Shown: positions 51,270 to 61,176, counted from the stretch's first letter. The stretch: 64,000 nt of DNA from Streptomyces sp. TLI_146 (GCF_002846415.1 NZ_PJMX01000001.1:8680001-8744000), one strand, 5' to 3'. Notes: generated by a model from the sequence alone, not told the origin. Program-made: numbers and translations.

Positions 51270-51785
51270 CTACGGCGTCGGGTCGCTCAGGGGCAGGACC
51301 AGCGGAGCCGGCTGGTCAGCGGCAAGTGACCTCAAGGGCGCCTGTCGTTGCACCGGCGGGGCCGCAGGGCCGACGCCGTCGTGCCGGTCTGGGGCCGGGA
51401 GGGCCGGTGGGGGCACGAGCACGAGCTTGGGCATGGCATCGCCCGGCGCCACGGCATCTACTTCTTCGGGCGTGAGCATCTCCTCACGTACTCCCAATCC
51501 TTCGCGGACCTCATCGAAGAACAGGTCGTCTTGGACCTCGGCGATCGGCTCGTCGGGGAAGGGGCGGCGGTGCGCGGTCGCGGCCAGCAGGCGGCGGGCG
51601 TCGCCGTGACCGTGCCGGGCCGCCTCGGCGACGAAGAACCGCACGTCCTCACGCCGGTCCCAGTCCGAGCGCATGGCCAGGACGGCCAGACGGAACAGGG
51701 CGCCGGGGTGGCCGGCCTCGGCGGCGGGCCCCAGCCATTGCGCGGCGCGTAGCAGCTCGCCTTTCACCAGCGCTTTCGATCCCAT
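51270..51785 (-). CDS. Sel1/TPR-like C-terminal protein fragment
   Basis: The 171-codon frame from ATG 51785 begins with helical-repeat sequence (ELLRAAQWLGPAAEAGHPGA, LFRLAVLAMRSDWDRREDVR, FFVAEAARHGHGDARRLLAA). An acidic stretch (EPIAEVQDDLFFDEVREGLG) and a Pro-rich tail follow. Similar coding sequence continues upstream of the ATG (AYHLSAEDRAHANSLYR) until a TAG, so the annotated start is probably internal to a once longer TPR-type regulator. Translation from ATG 51785 is possible but lacks a clear ribosome-binding site. Confidence 0.45.
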   Translation of the reverse strand: MGSKALVKGELLRAAQWLGPAAEAGHPGALFRLAVLAMRSDWDRREDVRFFVAEAARHGHGDARRLLAATAHRRPFPDEPIAEVQDDLFFDEVREGLGVREEMLTPEEVDAVAPGDAMPKLVLVPPPALPAPDRHDGVGPAAPPVQRQAPLRSLAADQPAPLVLPLSDPTP

Positions 51786-51918
51786 TCGGTAGAGCGAGTT
51801 GGCGTGCGCCCGGTCCTCGGCGGACAGGTGGTAGGCCTGCGTGAGGCGGCCGCGCCGCTATATCCGTACTGACGAGCGCGCGTCTGGCTTCGTTCACGTC
51901 CAGAGATGACGTCGCCTA

Positions 51919-52817
51919 GGGGCTTTCGTTTGGATCAGCGGGCTGACCAGAGGAAGATGCCCGCGATGTGGAGGCCTGCGAGGTAGATCGTGGCTGTCTT
52001 TTCGTAGCGGGTGGCGATGCCGCGCCACTGCTTGAGACGGTTGATGCACCGTTCGACGGTGTTGCGTTGCTTGTATGCCTCACGGTCGAAGGCAGGCGGG
52101 CGGCCGCCCCGGCTGCCGCGACGCTGCCGGTGGCCCTGATGGTCGGCCGGGACGGGGATCACCGCGCGGATCCCACGTCTGCGCAGGTGGTCGCGGATAG
52201 CACGCGACGAGTAGGCCTTATCGGCCAGGACCACATCCGGTCTGGTGCGGGGCCGCCCTCGGCGACGGGTGACACGCAGGCCGGCCATGACATCGGCGAA
52301 AGCCGGTGCGTCGCCCCGCTGTCCGGCGGTGAGCACGAACGCCAGCGGCCTGCAGCAACCGTCGGCGGCGAGGTGGATCTTCGTGGTCAGTCCGCCGCGG
52401 GACCGGCCGATGGCATGGTCGACGGGCTCGCAGGCCGGGGCCCCTTTTTGCGGGCCCCGGCCGCATGCTGGTGAGCCCGCACGATCGTGGAGTCCACCGA
52501 GACCGCCCAGTTGAGGTCCTCATCCGCATCGGCCTGGGCCACCAGCGCGGTGAACACCCGCTCCCAGGTTCCGTCGACGGCCCACATCCGCAGCCGGTTG
52601 TAGACGCCTCGCCAGTTGCCGTATCTCTCGGGCAGGTGCACCCATGGTGTGCCGGTCTGGAACTTGAAAGCGATTGCGTCGATCACTTCCCGGTGATCCC
52701 TCCAGCGACCGCCCCGCCTCGGCTTACGGTCCGGAAGTAACGGCTCGATCCGCGCCCACTGCGCATCAGTCAACGACACATCCAGACCAACGATCCGATG
52801 ATCCCAACGAAACGGCC
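51919..52817 (-). mobile_element. IS5-family insertion sequence (two-frame transposase)
   Basis: Imperfect terminal inverted repeats (GGCTTTCGTTTGGATCA near 51921 and the complement of TGATCCCAACGAAACGGCC ending at 52817) bound about 0.9 kb containing a two-frame transposase. Both coding segments look intact, so the element may be functional through frameshifting. Confidence 0.75.
51935..52779 (-). CDS. IS5-family transposase, orfA/orfB frameshift organisation
   Basis: OrfA from GTG 52779 gives SLTDAQWARIEPLLPDRKPR, DHREVIDAIAFKFQTGTPWV, NWRGVYNRLRMWAVDGTWER and the first Asp in WAVSVDSTIVRAHQHAAGAR. After a phase change near 52440, orfB gives GRSRGGLTTKIHLAADGCCR, AFVLTAGQRGD, the second Asp in DVVLADKAYSSRAIRDHLRR and the Glu helix in YKQRNTVERCINRLKQWRGI, ending at 51935. 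All DDE residues are present. The phase change sits in a KKG-P-rich segment where programmed frameshifting is common in this group. Confidence 0.8.
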
Positions 52818-52829
52818 GCGGCGGTGTGG

Positions 52830-53370
52830 ATCGTTGAGACTGGATCTCACCGCGGTTCCGTGAGAGATGTTGGCGTGCTTTGCCCCTGGGCGCGCGATCA
52901 CGGACCTGCTGCGCGCAGTGGCCAGTACCCCCAGGGCGACGATCGACGTGCTGCGCGGCAGCGATCACCCCAAGCCCGCGAGCCCCGCAAGGCGGTCCAA
53001 GAGGCCCAGGAATCCGTGATCTCCGGCGGCAGCCCCCCGGGTCGCTTCCAGAAGGGCGGTCCGGTGTCGGCCGGCGACGCCGTGCGCAATTTCATGGGAG
53101 GCAACCAGGTCCAGTGGCCCAGCTCTGCCCTCGTGTCGAGACGAGGCTGTGCGGTGGGGTGTGGGGCTTACGGCTTTGAGGATCCAGGCCGGCGGCAGGC
53201 AGCGGCCCCGACGCCTCGCCGCGAGAGGATCGGGGCGGTGGGCAACTTCTTTGCGGGCGCTGTCGTCTGGTGACTACCCGCAGGGGTTGTCTTTGCCCGT
53301 CGCGGAGCCTGGGCGCAGCCGTAGTCCTCGGGCGTGTCGTACGGCGTGGTGTTCGGGCGGACCGCGGCGG
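52830..53370. other. Gene-poor stretch, no supported gene
   Basis: One frame carries RKAVQEAQESVISGGSPPGR and GDAVRNFMGGNQVQW, which looks like decayed coding sequence, but no start, family or clean frame was found. Confidence 0.35.
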
Positions 53371-53374
53371 AGCC

Positions 53375-54013
53375 CTACGGGCTGGCGGTGGGGGAGGGCT
53401 GCTGAGGGCTCGGGGCGTCCGGGGTGGTGGCGGACCAGAAGTTGTCGTGGATGTCGGCGGGGGCGGGGAAGGGGACGTCGCGCTGGGGGGTGTTGGGGGT
53501 GGTGGTGGGGTTGGTGACGCCGTTGGTTTGGGTGAGGCAGGGGGTCGCGATGACGAAACCGAACTGGCCGGTGGCGCCTACCTCCACCGAGATGTGGAAC
53601 GCGTCCGGGGTGGTGGCGTCCATGGCGGGCATGTCCTTGCTCGGGTTCACATTGGTGATCTTGAAGCCTCGCGCCTTCCAGTTGCGCTCGATGACGCCGA
53701 GCAGGCTGCCCCGCCGCTCCGCGGACACCTTGGTCAGGATGATGATGCGGCGTTTGACGGTTCCGGTGCCGGTCCCCTCGTTCTTCCAGTCGGCGCAGAT
53801 CTTGTCGATCGAGGGGCCGTGGTTCCAGCGCAGCGGTGGGGTGATGTCGCCCAGGGTCTGTTGCAGGAGGGCGTCGGCCCGATGCGCGCCTTGTTCCATG
53901 TTCATGGTCGGTTTTTTCCTTTCACCGGCTCTGTCGCTGTGAGGGAGCAGGCCGCAGCCAGCGGTGGCTGCCAGGAGCAGCAGTGCGGTTACGGGACCCA
54001 GGACGGTCTTCAT
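53375..54013 (-). CDS. Lipoprotein of a WXG100-like/DUF1023 operon
   Basis: The 212-residue lipoprotein starts at ATG 54013; its ATGA overlaps the stop of the hydrolase gene, so it is translationally coupled. The lipobox AATAGC puts the acylated Cys at residue 20. The mature domain has KICADWKNEG, a VKRRIIILTKVSAERRGSLL helix-strand pair, WKARGFKITNVNPSKDMPAM and GQFGFVIATPCLTQT, giving one likely disulfide, and ends in a Pro-rich tail. Lipoproteins of this form regularly close Streptomyces operons of a WXG100-like protein and a DUF1023 hydrolase. Function is unknown but must be at the outer face of the membrane. Confidence 0.8.
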   Translation of the reverse strand: MKTVLGPVTALLLLAATAGCGLLPHSDRAGERKKPTMNMEQGAHRADALLQQTLGDITPPLRWNHGPSIDKICADWKNEGTGTGTVKRRIIILTKVSAERRGSLLGVIERNWKARGFKITNVNPSKDMPAMDATTPDAFHISVEVGATGQFGFVIATPCLTQTNGVTNPTTTPNTPQRDVPFPAPADIHDNFWSATTPDAPSPQQPSPTASP

Positions 54014-55900
54014 CGCGGTTCCTCATGGTCGATCTCGTTGCCCTTACCCGCTACGACCCGGGCGATGTTCCGCGCTGATACGGGGTCTTCGTCGGGGTCG
54101 AAGTAGTGGGAATGGGCGCTGACGTCGGGGGAAGGAAGCTCGTCCATGTCCCCGTCCATGATGGACGCGAGGAGTTGTCCCCGGTCGATAAGGGGCGGGC
54201 CGTCGCCGGTGGCGAAGCGCTGGGCGCCGAACTCGTGGCTCGCCGGGTCGGTGCCGAAGTAGAGCTGGTCGGGGCCGTCCACGACTTCTCCGATCTTGTG
54301 GCCCAGGTACCCGCCCAGGCCGGGCCCTGCGAGCAGGGTGCCGGCCGTGGTGCCGCTCACCTGCGTCTTGCTGGGCAGTTGGGTCACGATGTCGTTCTTG
54401 GCGGCCCCCACATACACATGGTTGCGCCCGACTCCCAGCGCGTCGGCCGTCTTCGCCTCGGTGCCGGGGCTGCCCACGAGGATGATGTCGTCGGCGCCGG
54501 GGATGCCGCCGTGCTGTTGGGCGGCGAGGCCGACGGTGAGGGAGCCGTAGGAGTGGCCGATGGCGGTGACGTGCGGATCGCCGTTCTCGTGGGTGGCGGA
54601 GATTCCCGCCATGAACTGGTTGTACGCGGACGCGCCGGCCTTGGCGTCCTGGTCGCCCATGACCGCGAAGTTCTCGGCGAGCTTGTTGAGTTCGAGGAAC
54701 TTCTCGGAGGAGAACTGCGGGGCGTCGTAGCCGAGCCAGACGATGGAGGCGGTGGGGTTGCCGGGGTCGGCGAACCGGGCCCCGACCGCGGTGTCCCGCG
54801 CCCGCTTCAGATCGTTGTTGGCGAAGTGCTCGTCGAGTTTGGTGCCGAGCCCCGGAACGTACGCCGAGACGTTCTTCGCCGTGTCGGGGTCGCCGTACGA
54901 GACGATGGCGCGGCCGTTGCCCTGGTCGCCGATGCCGAGCAGGTACATCGGAGGGTCACTTCCCGCGCGCAGCTGATGGTCGATCGACTTCATCCCGTCC
55001 AGCTTCGCTCGCGCGGCCTGCCCGTCCTCCCCGACAGCTTCCCCATCAGCAGCTGGAGGTTGTCCCGGTTGGCCTCGTCGCGGACGGCGGCCGGGATGCC
55101 GTCGAGGTTGCCGAGGATGTCGGGGCAGGCCGCGAGGTATTCGTCGCGCTGGGCCGGGGACAGGTGGGTCCACCAGTCGTGGCGCTCGGCGGGGGTGGCG
55201 CCGGTGGGGATGGTCTTCTTGAGGTGGTCGCCGGAGACCTTGCGTACCGCCGCCAGGTCGGCTGCCGCGTCTTTCCACGTTGCTTCGGTCACGTCCAGGC
55301 TCGGCTCGGCCTTCAGCCTGCTCAGGGCCGTGGCGAATTGCTCGTCGGCCTCGCGGGCGGCTGTGAGCACACGGCGGATGCGGTCGGCGATGTCCTGGGC
55401 CTTGGCGCGGTTCGGGTTGGGGTCGGCCAGGCCGGGGCGGGGGTGTTCAGGGTGGGCGGGCGGGACATGAGCGGGGTGTCGGCCGACACGCTGCCGCCGG
55501 GGTTGGGCTGGTTCGTGACCACGTTCTGGCCGCCGGCCGGATAGCTGACCGAGCCGTCCGCGGCGACCGTGAGGCCCAGGCTCGCCGCGTCGTCCAGTGC
55601 GTTCTTGAGCTGGCTCTGGAAGCCGACCAGTTCGTACACCAGCGAGCTCACCGTCGTACGGACCAGGCCGCATTCGGTGCGGATGTAGTCGTAGTTGCGG
55701 TCCAGGCGGCGAAGGCGGCCGAGGGCGGCGGGTGCGGCCATGCCTTTCTGGGTGGCCTCCAGGCTGCGCACCATCTCGTCGCTGATCCGGTCCCGGGCGG
55801 CGTCCGCCTGGGTACTGACGGCGGCCCAGCCGTCGGCCGCGTCCAGGAGCTCGTCGCATTTGAGGTCGTGCAGTTGCTGCCAGGTGAGCACGGCCGTCAC
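54010..55900 (-). pseudogene. DUF1023 alpha/beta hydrolase with two single-base frameshifts
   Basis: The gene starts at GTG 55900, overlapping the upstream stop (GTGA). The first segment encodes a helical domain (LTWQQLHDLKCDELLDAADG, ISDEMVRSLEATQKGMAAPA). A shift in the G-rich run near 55431-55443 leads to the second segment (DIADRIRRVLTAAREADEQF, DWWTHLSPAQRDEYLAACPD, NLQLLMGKL). A second shift near 55018 leads to the catalytic domain (MYLLGIGDQGNGRAIVSYGD, nucleophile elbow AIGHSYGSLT, DDIILVGSPG, LYFGTDPASHEFGAQRF, His in SAHSHYFDP). Everything else is full length, about 630 codons. Either recently disabled or an assembly error. Confidence 0.85.
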
Positions 55901-56316
55901 CGGCCCTTGCCGGACGGCGTGGAGTACTGGGCGAGCGCCGACTTCACTCCCGCGTCCACCTCGCCCTGCGCCCACGCCGTCTCCCGCAGGACCGGCTCCA
56001 GCGCGCCGCACTCGGTGTGTACGGCCGTCAGCCGCTTCTCCCACGACGCCAGTACGGACGTGAGCGCGGCCATGCTGGCCAGCCCGGCCGTGCCCGCCTG
56101 CGCGCCCGTATGCGCCGAGGTGAGCTTCGTCTTGGCGGTGGCCGTGTCCCTCTGGAGGGCGTGGGCGGCGCCGGCCGCGCCCGACCATGGTTTGGCGCTG
56201 TGCTTCAGCTCACCGGAGGCGCCGCCCGCCGGTCCCGCCGACGCGAGCGACATGCCCGACCGCCCTCCGCCCGGCCCTGCCTGGTCCAGCAGCCGCTGCC
56301 AGTTTTGCGCGTACAC
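55897..56316 (-). CDS. WXG100-like helical protein, first gene of the DUF1023 operon
   Basis: The 139-residue protein is assigned to GTG 56316, five bases after GGGGGAG. No signal peptide. It is almost entirely helical: LQRDTATAKTKLTSAHTGAQ, GLASMAALTSVLASWEKRLT, ECGALEPVLRETAWAQGEVD. It has the general look of WXG100/ESX-like proteins (SWEKRL as the turn). Its stop overlaps the hydrolase start and the hydrolase stop overlaps the lipoprotein start, so three genes form one coupled operon. Partner role with the hydrolase is inferred from this conserved Streptomyces arrangement. Confidence 0.7.
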   Translation of the reverse strand: MYAQNWQRLLDQAGPGGGRSGMSLASAGPAGGASGELKHSAKPWSGAAGAAHALQRDTATAKTKLTSAHTGAQAGTAGLASMAALTSVLASWEKRLTAVHTECGALEPVLRETAWAQGEVDAGVKSALAQYSTPSGKGR

Positions 56317-56329
56317 GTACTCCCCCGTG

Positions 56330-56980
56330 TTCCCCGTTGTCCCGTGCGACGCTCTTTTGCCGCCCCGAGATGACGCTAACGGGGCAGGTGGGGGCATGCG
56401 CAAGCGCAAACAGGAGGGTGGCGGGAAAATGACCGTCCGCGCATAACACCCTGGTCAGGGCCCGCGCAAGAGCGATCCCGCTCAGGCGAACACGTCGACC
56501 CCGTCAACTTCGTGACGAGGCGTCTGAGTGCCCACGGGCCGCCCGCCATGCGCGGCGGGCCCGGGGCGGTGACGCACGCATCAGGGGAGCAGCGACGCTC
56601 ACCGGGCCGCGCCGGAGAGCTCCCCGGATGCGCGACCCGCCAGCGCCGCCTCCAGGATCATCCTTCCAGGGGCGCCGCCACGCCTGCCGGGGGCCGGTGC
56701 ACCGTCGCCCTCCCATGCCCGTCCCTGGCCCGCCTCTGCGTGGGCAGTTCGCATCCACAGGGTATCCGCGGGGGGCCTGCTGGATCCGGGGTGTTCATTA
56801 TCTTTTCTGATGAGGGTCACGACTTCGCTGGTCGCGGTTCCCTGGCACCCGTCCGGTGAGGCGGCACCGCTGGGGTGGGGTCTGCTGCACGATCGGGTGA
56901 CATCTTGACCTGCGCCATGTCCTGGGTTCCATTTCTGGTGGCTGACTGACAGTCCTTCACGGAAGGCTGGCAGTCATGCC
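56330..56980. other. Intergenic region, no supported gene
   Basis: All frames are short and low-complexity. It holds the promoter region of the leftward DUF1023 operon. No convincing promoter pair or hairpin was identified. Confidence 0.4.
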
Positions 56981-56999
56981 CCGTCCCTGTCCTCCGGAG

Positions 57000-57579
57000 T
57001 TCCGGGCGCGCGCCATCGCGCTGGTCCGCGCTGGCGAGCAGGCCGCACTGACCCAGATGTTGACCGGTTGCCCCGACGAGCAGATCAGTGTGACCCGGCC
57101 CGCTGACGCAGGTACGCCAACTCTGGTGATCGGCCCAGAAGTTGCTGTTACGGAGGGATTCTTCACCGGTCAGTCCATCGGGGTGATGGGTGAACCAGGC
57201 GGTGGCTTGGCGGACGGTGGGTGCGCCGGGCCGGCTGTGCAGCGGCGGATTACTCCCGCGCAGGGGTTCCAGCCAGCGGCGCACCCTGCGGACGCTGCCG
57301 AGGTAGCCGTGCACGCAGCTCGCGGTGGAGACGCTCGCTGTCGGTGCTGCCGTCGCTCCACCGCCGCTTGAGATAGGGGGCGTAGCCGGCAAGCCCATGG
57401 GGTCCGAGGCGACGTGTGGTGATCATGTCGTTGGCGGTGGCCGCCTGGGCGGAGCGGCTGACGGTCTTGCGGTCCAGGCCGAGCTGGGCGGCGATGCGGT
57501 CGATGCCGGCGCCCTTGTCGTAGAGGGTGTGTTTCTCGGCGTGCCCGGCGTCGGCCTGTGCCGCCTGCTTGCCTTCCAC
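57000..57579 (-). pseudogene. ISL3-family transposase fragment
   Basis: Across frames the minus strand reads LYDKGAGIDRIAAQLGLDRK, TVSRSAQAATANDMIT, YAPYLKRRWSDGSTDSERLH and REL, then YLGSVRRVRRWLEPL, PTVRQATAWFTHHPDGLTGE and SWRTCVSGPGHTDLLVG. This is the order of the ISL3 C-terminal half (HTH, YLHRRW, RELRALGY, ATWLLRHP). Catalytic residues upstream and downstream are missing. A relic. Confidence 0.6.
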
Positions 57580-57740
57580 CCGCGGGAGTTCGGACGGGAC
57601 GGGGGACCGACGAGGGCTCGCGATTCAGGTGTTCTGAAGCCCGCTAAGGCCATCCCGAGTGCCCCGCGTGCCGCCCCCGTCTTTGACTGGTCATCAAGCT
57701 CTGGGGGCAGTGGCGCCGCAGGGTGACGGGCTTGATGTAG

Positions 57741-58060
57741 TCAGGGGTTGGTTCGGGTGGTTCGCGTGGTTGTACGGGGTTTGGTGCGCGTTTGGGTCAC
57801 TCTGCCGGTTACGAAGACCGCGACGATGGATACGGCGCCTGAGGTGACGACGGTCGCGGCTTCGGGGCCTTGGTGCTGGTCGCTCATGTGCCAGGACAGC
57901 AGGAGGAGGCCGGCGAGGGCGGCGAGGCCGGAGAGGCTTCCGATCCGTCGAACGGCACTCGCGCCTTCTCAGAGACGGCAAGGGCGACGGAGTCTCCCGT
58001 CAGCCTGATCAGTGCGGCACGAGTTCTTTCGTGTCGGGCCCGTTCATTTGACAGGCTCAC
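57741..58060 (-). pseudogene. Small membrane protein gene with a small frameshift
   Basis: From GTG 58060 the frame encodes SLSNERARHERTRAALIRLT and GDSVALAVSE. A 2-bp GA insertion near 57985 shifts it, after which the next frame continues ASAVRRIGSLSGLAALAGLL, LLSWHMSDQHQGPEAATVVT and SGAVSIVAVFVTGRVTQTRT, with two transmembrane helices, to the stop at 57741. Restored, it would be a protein of about 105 residues. Function unknown. Confidence 0.55.
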
Positions 58061-58080
58061 CCGTATCGCGCCGGTGCCTG

Positions 58081-58184
58081 TCTTTGAACCCCCGTCCGCG
58101 TCCCGGCGCCTGGCACGCACGCCGAGCGCACGCACCGACCACCGCTGCGCCTCGCCCTCCGGGCGAACGACGGGGGTTCAAAGA
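58081..58184. repeat. 16-bp perfect inverted repeat, 72 bp apart
   Basis: TCTTTGAACCCCCGTC (58081-58096) and its exact complement GACGGGGGTTCAAAGA (58169-58184). The right arm is followed after 10 bases by a TTTTTT-containing stretch. It could form a long-range hairpin terminator or mark ends of a short insertion. Similar GGGTTCAAAGAC sequence also occurs near 29537. Confidence 0.6.
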
Positions 58185-58260
58185 CCGGCTCTGATCTTGT
58201 TTTTTATGGTCCGGGGCCCGCCCCGCTGACTGTTCGTGCCGATTGTTACGGTTATGGGCT

Positions 58261-58797
58261 GTGACTGAGCTGCTTCCTGAGTTCCCGTACCACCCCGACC
58301 CCGTCGCCACGGGCGTGATCGTGCCTTCTGGCACGGCCTGCACCTGCTGTGGGCGGGAGCGCGGGTATGTCTACAAGGGCCCGGTCTACGCTGCCGACGA
58401 GCTCGGGGGCCGGTTGTGCCCGTGGTGCATCGCGGACGGCAGTGCCGCCGAACGGTTCGACGCGCACTTCACGGCGGGAACCTGCCTGGGCGACGACGTA
58501 CCCCTTGAGGTCTTCGCAGCGGTCGACCGGCACACTCCAGGCTTCACCGCATGGCAGGAACCCCAGTGGTTCTTCCACTGCGGCGACGGCGCGCGTTCCT
58601 GGCCCCGGCCGGGTCCGCCGAACTCGCCGCATATCCCGAGGCACTGGAGATGCTGCGGCGGGAGGCGAACGGCTGGGGCTGGCCGTCGGACCAGGTTGAG
58701 CACTTCCTCGGCTCGCTGGACAAGGACGGCGAGGCGACGGCGTATCTCTTCCGGTGCCGGGTCTGCGCAGCCCACCTCGCATACACCGACTTCGCAT
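58261..58797 (+). pseudogene. CbrC-family (UPF0167) gene with one frameshift
   Basis: From GTG 58261 the frame encodes LLPEFPYHPDPVATGVIVPS, the Cys motif ACTCCGRERGYVYKGPVYA, GGRLCPWCIADGSAAERF and CLGDDVPLEVFAAVDRHTPG with FTAWQEPQWFFHCGDGA. One base is missing near 58590, after which the next frame gives FLAPAGSAELAAYPEALEML, HFLGSLDKDGEATAYLFRCR and VCAAHLAYTDFA to 58797. CbrC in E. coli confers tolerance to colicin E2, and homologues are widespread and probably defence-related. Two zinc-type Cys pairs are visible. It would be intact with a one-base correction. Confidence 0.8.
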
Positions 58798-58989
58798 AGG
58801 CTCTGCAGACGGGTCGAACGACGTCCCGAACGGTGTCGCTCACCCGGGAGTTCGGTGTATGCGCATGGCGGTCTTGGCGTGATCCAGCGTGCTGTCCAGA
58901 GCGCGCTGCCCACCAAGAATGCCCCTGCCGTGGACTGCGGGCGAGGGTCAGAGGTAGTCGAAGAAGCGGGTTCACCACGTCGGGGGATA

Positions 58990-59350
58990 GTCGGGCGGGT
59001 AGGCGGATCACACCTACCTGACGATCACCCACCATCCCTCGTCCTGCTGCCGAAGCTCGCCCACCTCATCGACGACCACCTCAACAACGGATCCCGGCAC
59101 AGCAACGAAGCCGCCGAGTACCTGCTGCAGGGGCCGAGCCCCCGGGCGCCCCCGCAACCCTGCGGGACTGTCCGCCAAACTCAAGCGCTGCGGCCTGCCC
59201 GCCCGCGCAGCCCGGAACACGGCCATGATGCATGCGCTCGCTGATCTGCCACCCGTCGTGCTCTCCGGCTTGATCGGCATCCAGCCGAGAACCGCGGAAC
59301 GCTTCGCAGCCTTGGCTGGCGAGAACTGGTCCAACTGCCTGGACGGGCGC
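58990..59350 (+). pseudogene. Integrase-type recombinase C-terminal remnant
   Basis: Pieces on the plus strand read LVLLPKLAHLIDDHLNNGSR, then in another frame ARAARNTAMMHALADLPPVV, LSGLIGIQPRTAERFAALAG and ENWSNCLDGR. This matches the end of Streptomyces site-specific integrases (ARAARNAAL, LADLLGLHINTAVRW). The catalytic region is missing. Confidence 0.5.
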
Positions 59351-59421
59351 CAACCTGCTCACCAACGTCTCTATCCCGTCCGAAGGGAACTCCAGGGCAA
59401 CGGTCGGGACGGCCGTGTGGA

Positions 59422-60045
59422 TCAGCGTGGACGTCGTGCCCAAAACAGGACATGCCCGCTGTCCCCCTCCGGAACGAACTCTTCCCGCTCAACCACCAGA
59501 CCACTGGCGGTGATCCAGGTCCGATTGGTGTCGGCGTCCGCATGACTCCACCACATGGCCACCCCACTGCCCAGCCAGTCCTCGTCCGTGCCGGTCCACG
59601 CGTGCTGCCCCGTGCTGCACAGAAACCATCCGCCCGGGCGAAGCCATGAGGCAACCTTCCCGAGCAGCGAACGCTGTTCCTCCAGCGGGATGTGGATCAG
59701 GGCATAGAGGGACACCACGGCATCGAAGGACCCTGCGGGGAAGTCCACCGCGGTCGCGTCGGCCCGGATGAAGTCGGGCCCGGGCACAAGTTCCCGGGCC
59801 CGACGGATCTGCATCTCGCTGATGTCGACACCGGTGACACGGTGTCCCGCCTCCGCCAGATCACGCACGACCGGGACTCCGCTGCCGCAGCCCAGGTCCA
59901 GCACGCGGCTGCCGTCCTCAAGTCGGGCCTTCAGACTCTCGACCCACGCTCGGTACTTCGAGTCGGAGTCGTACGCCTCGTCATAGCGCACCGAGAGCGC
60001 GTCATATCCACGCCGAACCAGGTCTTTCGGATCTTCAATCGTCAC
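59422..60045 (-). CDS. Class I SAM-dependent methyltransferase
   Basis: The 207-residue cytosolic enzyme is assigned to GTG 60045 (VTIEDPKDLVRRGYDALSVR), the usual family start; a longer frame opens at 60126. SAM motif I is RVLDLGCGSGVPVVRDLAEA (about 48-67). VTGVDISEMQIRRARELVPG is motif II, FIRADATAVDFPAGSFDAVV motifs III/IV, and LHIP-type LIHIPLEEQ motif V with LLGKVASWLRPGGWFLCSTG. The substrate is unknown. Adjacent genes are fragments or immunity-like, giving no pathway hint. The reading frame is intact. Confidence 0.85.
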   Translation of the reverse strand: MTIEDPKDLVRRGYDALSVRYDEAYDSDSKYRAWVESLKARLEDGSRVLDLGCGSGVPVVRDLAEAGHRVTGVDISEMQIRRARELVPGPDFIRADATAVDFPAGSFDAVVSLYALIHIPLEEQRSLLGKVASWLRPGGWFLCSTGQHAWTGTDEDWLGSGVAMWWSHADADTNRTWITASGLVVEREEFVPEGDSGHVLFWARRPR

Positions 60046-60299
60046 GGTCAAGGACGCTAACGCTCCTGGTCCGGGCCAAGCGAGCCATTTCCTCGAGGCT
60101 GCACCAGGCCATGGACATGCCCTCACTCAGAACGAGCCGCACCCAAGCTCGTCCGACGGTTTTTTCTGCAGACGGCGCTGATCGAGCACGGAGGTGGGGG
60201 ACTGTTCACGAGGGAGGGCTGACGTGCTGCGCTGTCGGGATCGGCAAGAGCCACTGTCCGTCGAGGACATGACCGTTGCCCGGGCCGTTCTCGCCGGGT

Positions 60300-60868
60300 T
60301 CAGTCCCACCAGAACTCCCAGCGGTTGAGGCCGATGAGGTCGGCGGCGTAGGAGGCCAGGTCCGGGTAGAGCCCTGCCAGATGTTGTCGGGGCAGAAGGT
60401 GAAGTGCTCGGCGGCGACGACCAGGGCGTCTTCGATCCGTGCTGGAGGCGCGGCGACGCTGAGGTGGAGGGTGCTGGATCCGGCGCCGATGACGCGTGCG
60501 CCGAAACGGTCTTCCCAGTCGCGGACGACGGCGGCGTAAGTGGCGGTGTCGTTGTCGTAGTTGGCGGGTCCCATCCAGCCGGCTGAGGCGAGGGCGTCGG
60601 CGCCGCGGGGTGCTGCGACGAGTCCGAGTCGTGCCTGCGGATTTCGGTCCAGGAAGGCTCGCGCGTACTGTTCAGCGATCTCATCGGGGTTTATCGAGGG
60701 CGCGGGGGTGGGCGCGCGCCCTGGCCAGGCTCGCCCGAAGGGGGCGGTGACGGCAAGTCGTTCCTCGGCGGTGCACTGGTCGTCGTCCTCGTGGACCACC
60801 CCCGCGGGCGCGGGGACCACCTGATGCAGTCGGCAGTACGGGGCGCGGAACAGGGACCACCCCCGCAT
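60300..60868 (-). pseudogene. DUF4253 gene, frameshifted near its end and possibly short at the start
   Basis: From ATG 60868 the frame reads RLHQVVPAPAGVVHEDDDQC, TAEERLAVTAPFGRAWPG, EQYARAFLDRNPQARLGLVA, YDNDTATYAAVVRDWEDRFG and VAAEHFTFCPDNIWQG, the DUF4253 C-terminal domain. One base is missing near 60386, and the expected ending LASYAADLIGLNRWEFWWD appears in the next frame with a stop at 60300. The extreme N-terminus of longer family members is absent. DUF4253 proteins are frequent in immunity and defence loci with no known activity. Confidence 0.75.
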
Positions 60869-60879
60869 GAGCGGGGTGT

Positions 60880-61170
60880 CGCGGGGCGGTGAGTCTGCGT
60901 AGGTAGTGGTCCTTTGAGGTGGGGTTTCGCGGTTTGGCTGGGTGATCTTCTGGTTCGGAGCGGGGGTTCAAGTCCGGTTCGGGGCCTGGATGTTGCTGAG
61001 CTGGGTGGGGGTCGCTGTTGTCGTGGCCTGGGCATTGTCGGGTGTTGTGCAGGTTGGTTGGGCGGGTATGGCTTGTCTGTGCAGTTGCACTGGTGGGCCG
61101 TAAGGCAGCCGGGGCTTGCGTGCACGTCGCGGGTGCCGTCCCGGTCTGTGTACTCAGTGTCGGCGCGGTA
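60880..61170. other. Intergenic region, no supported gene
   Basis: No frame with protein-like composition. It contains GGGGGTTCAAGTCCGG near 60963, which resembles a tRNA T-arm but lacks the rest of a tRNA. It may hold the right end of the TniAB element. Confidence 0.35.
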
Positions 61171-61176
61171 GCGCTG

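Noticed and set aside
60955..60990. Possible tRNA (GGGGGTTCAAGTCCGG resembles a T-arm)
   Set aside because: No acceptor, D-arm or anticodon stem can be formed around it.
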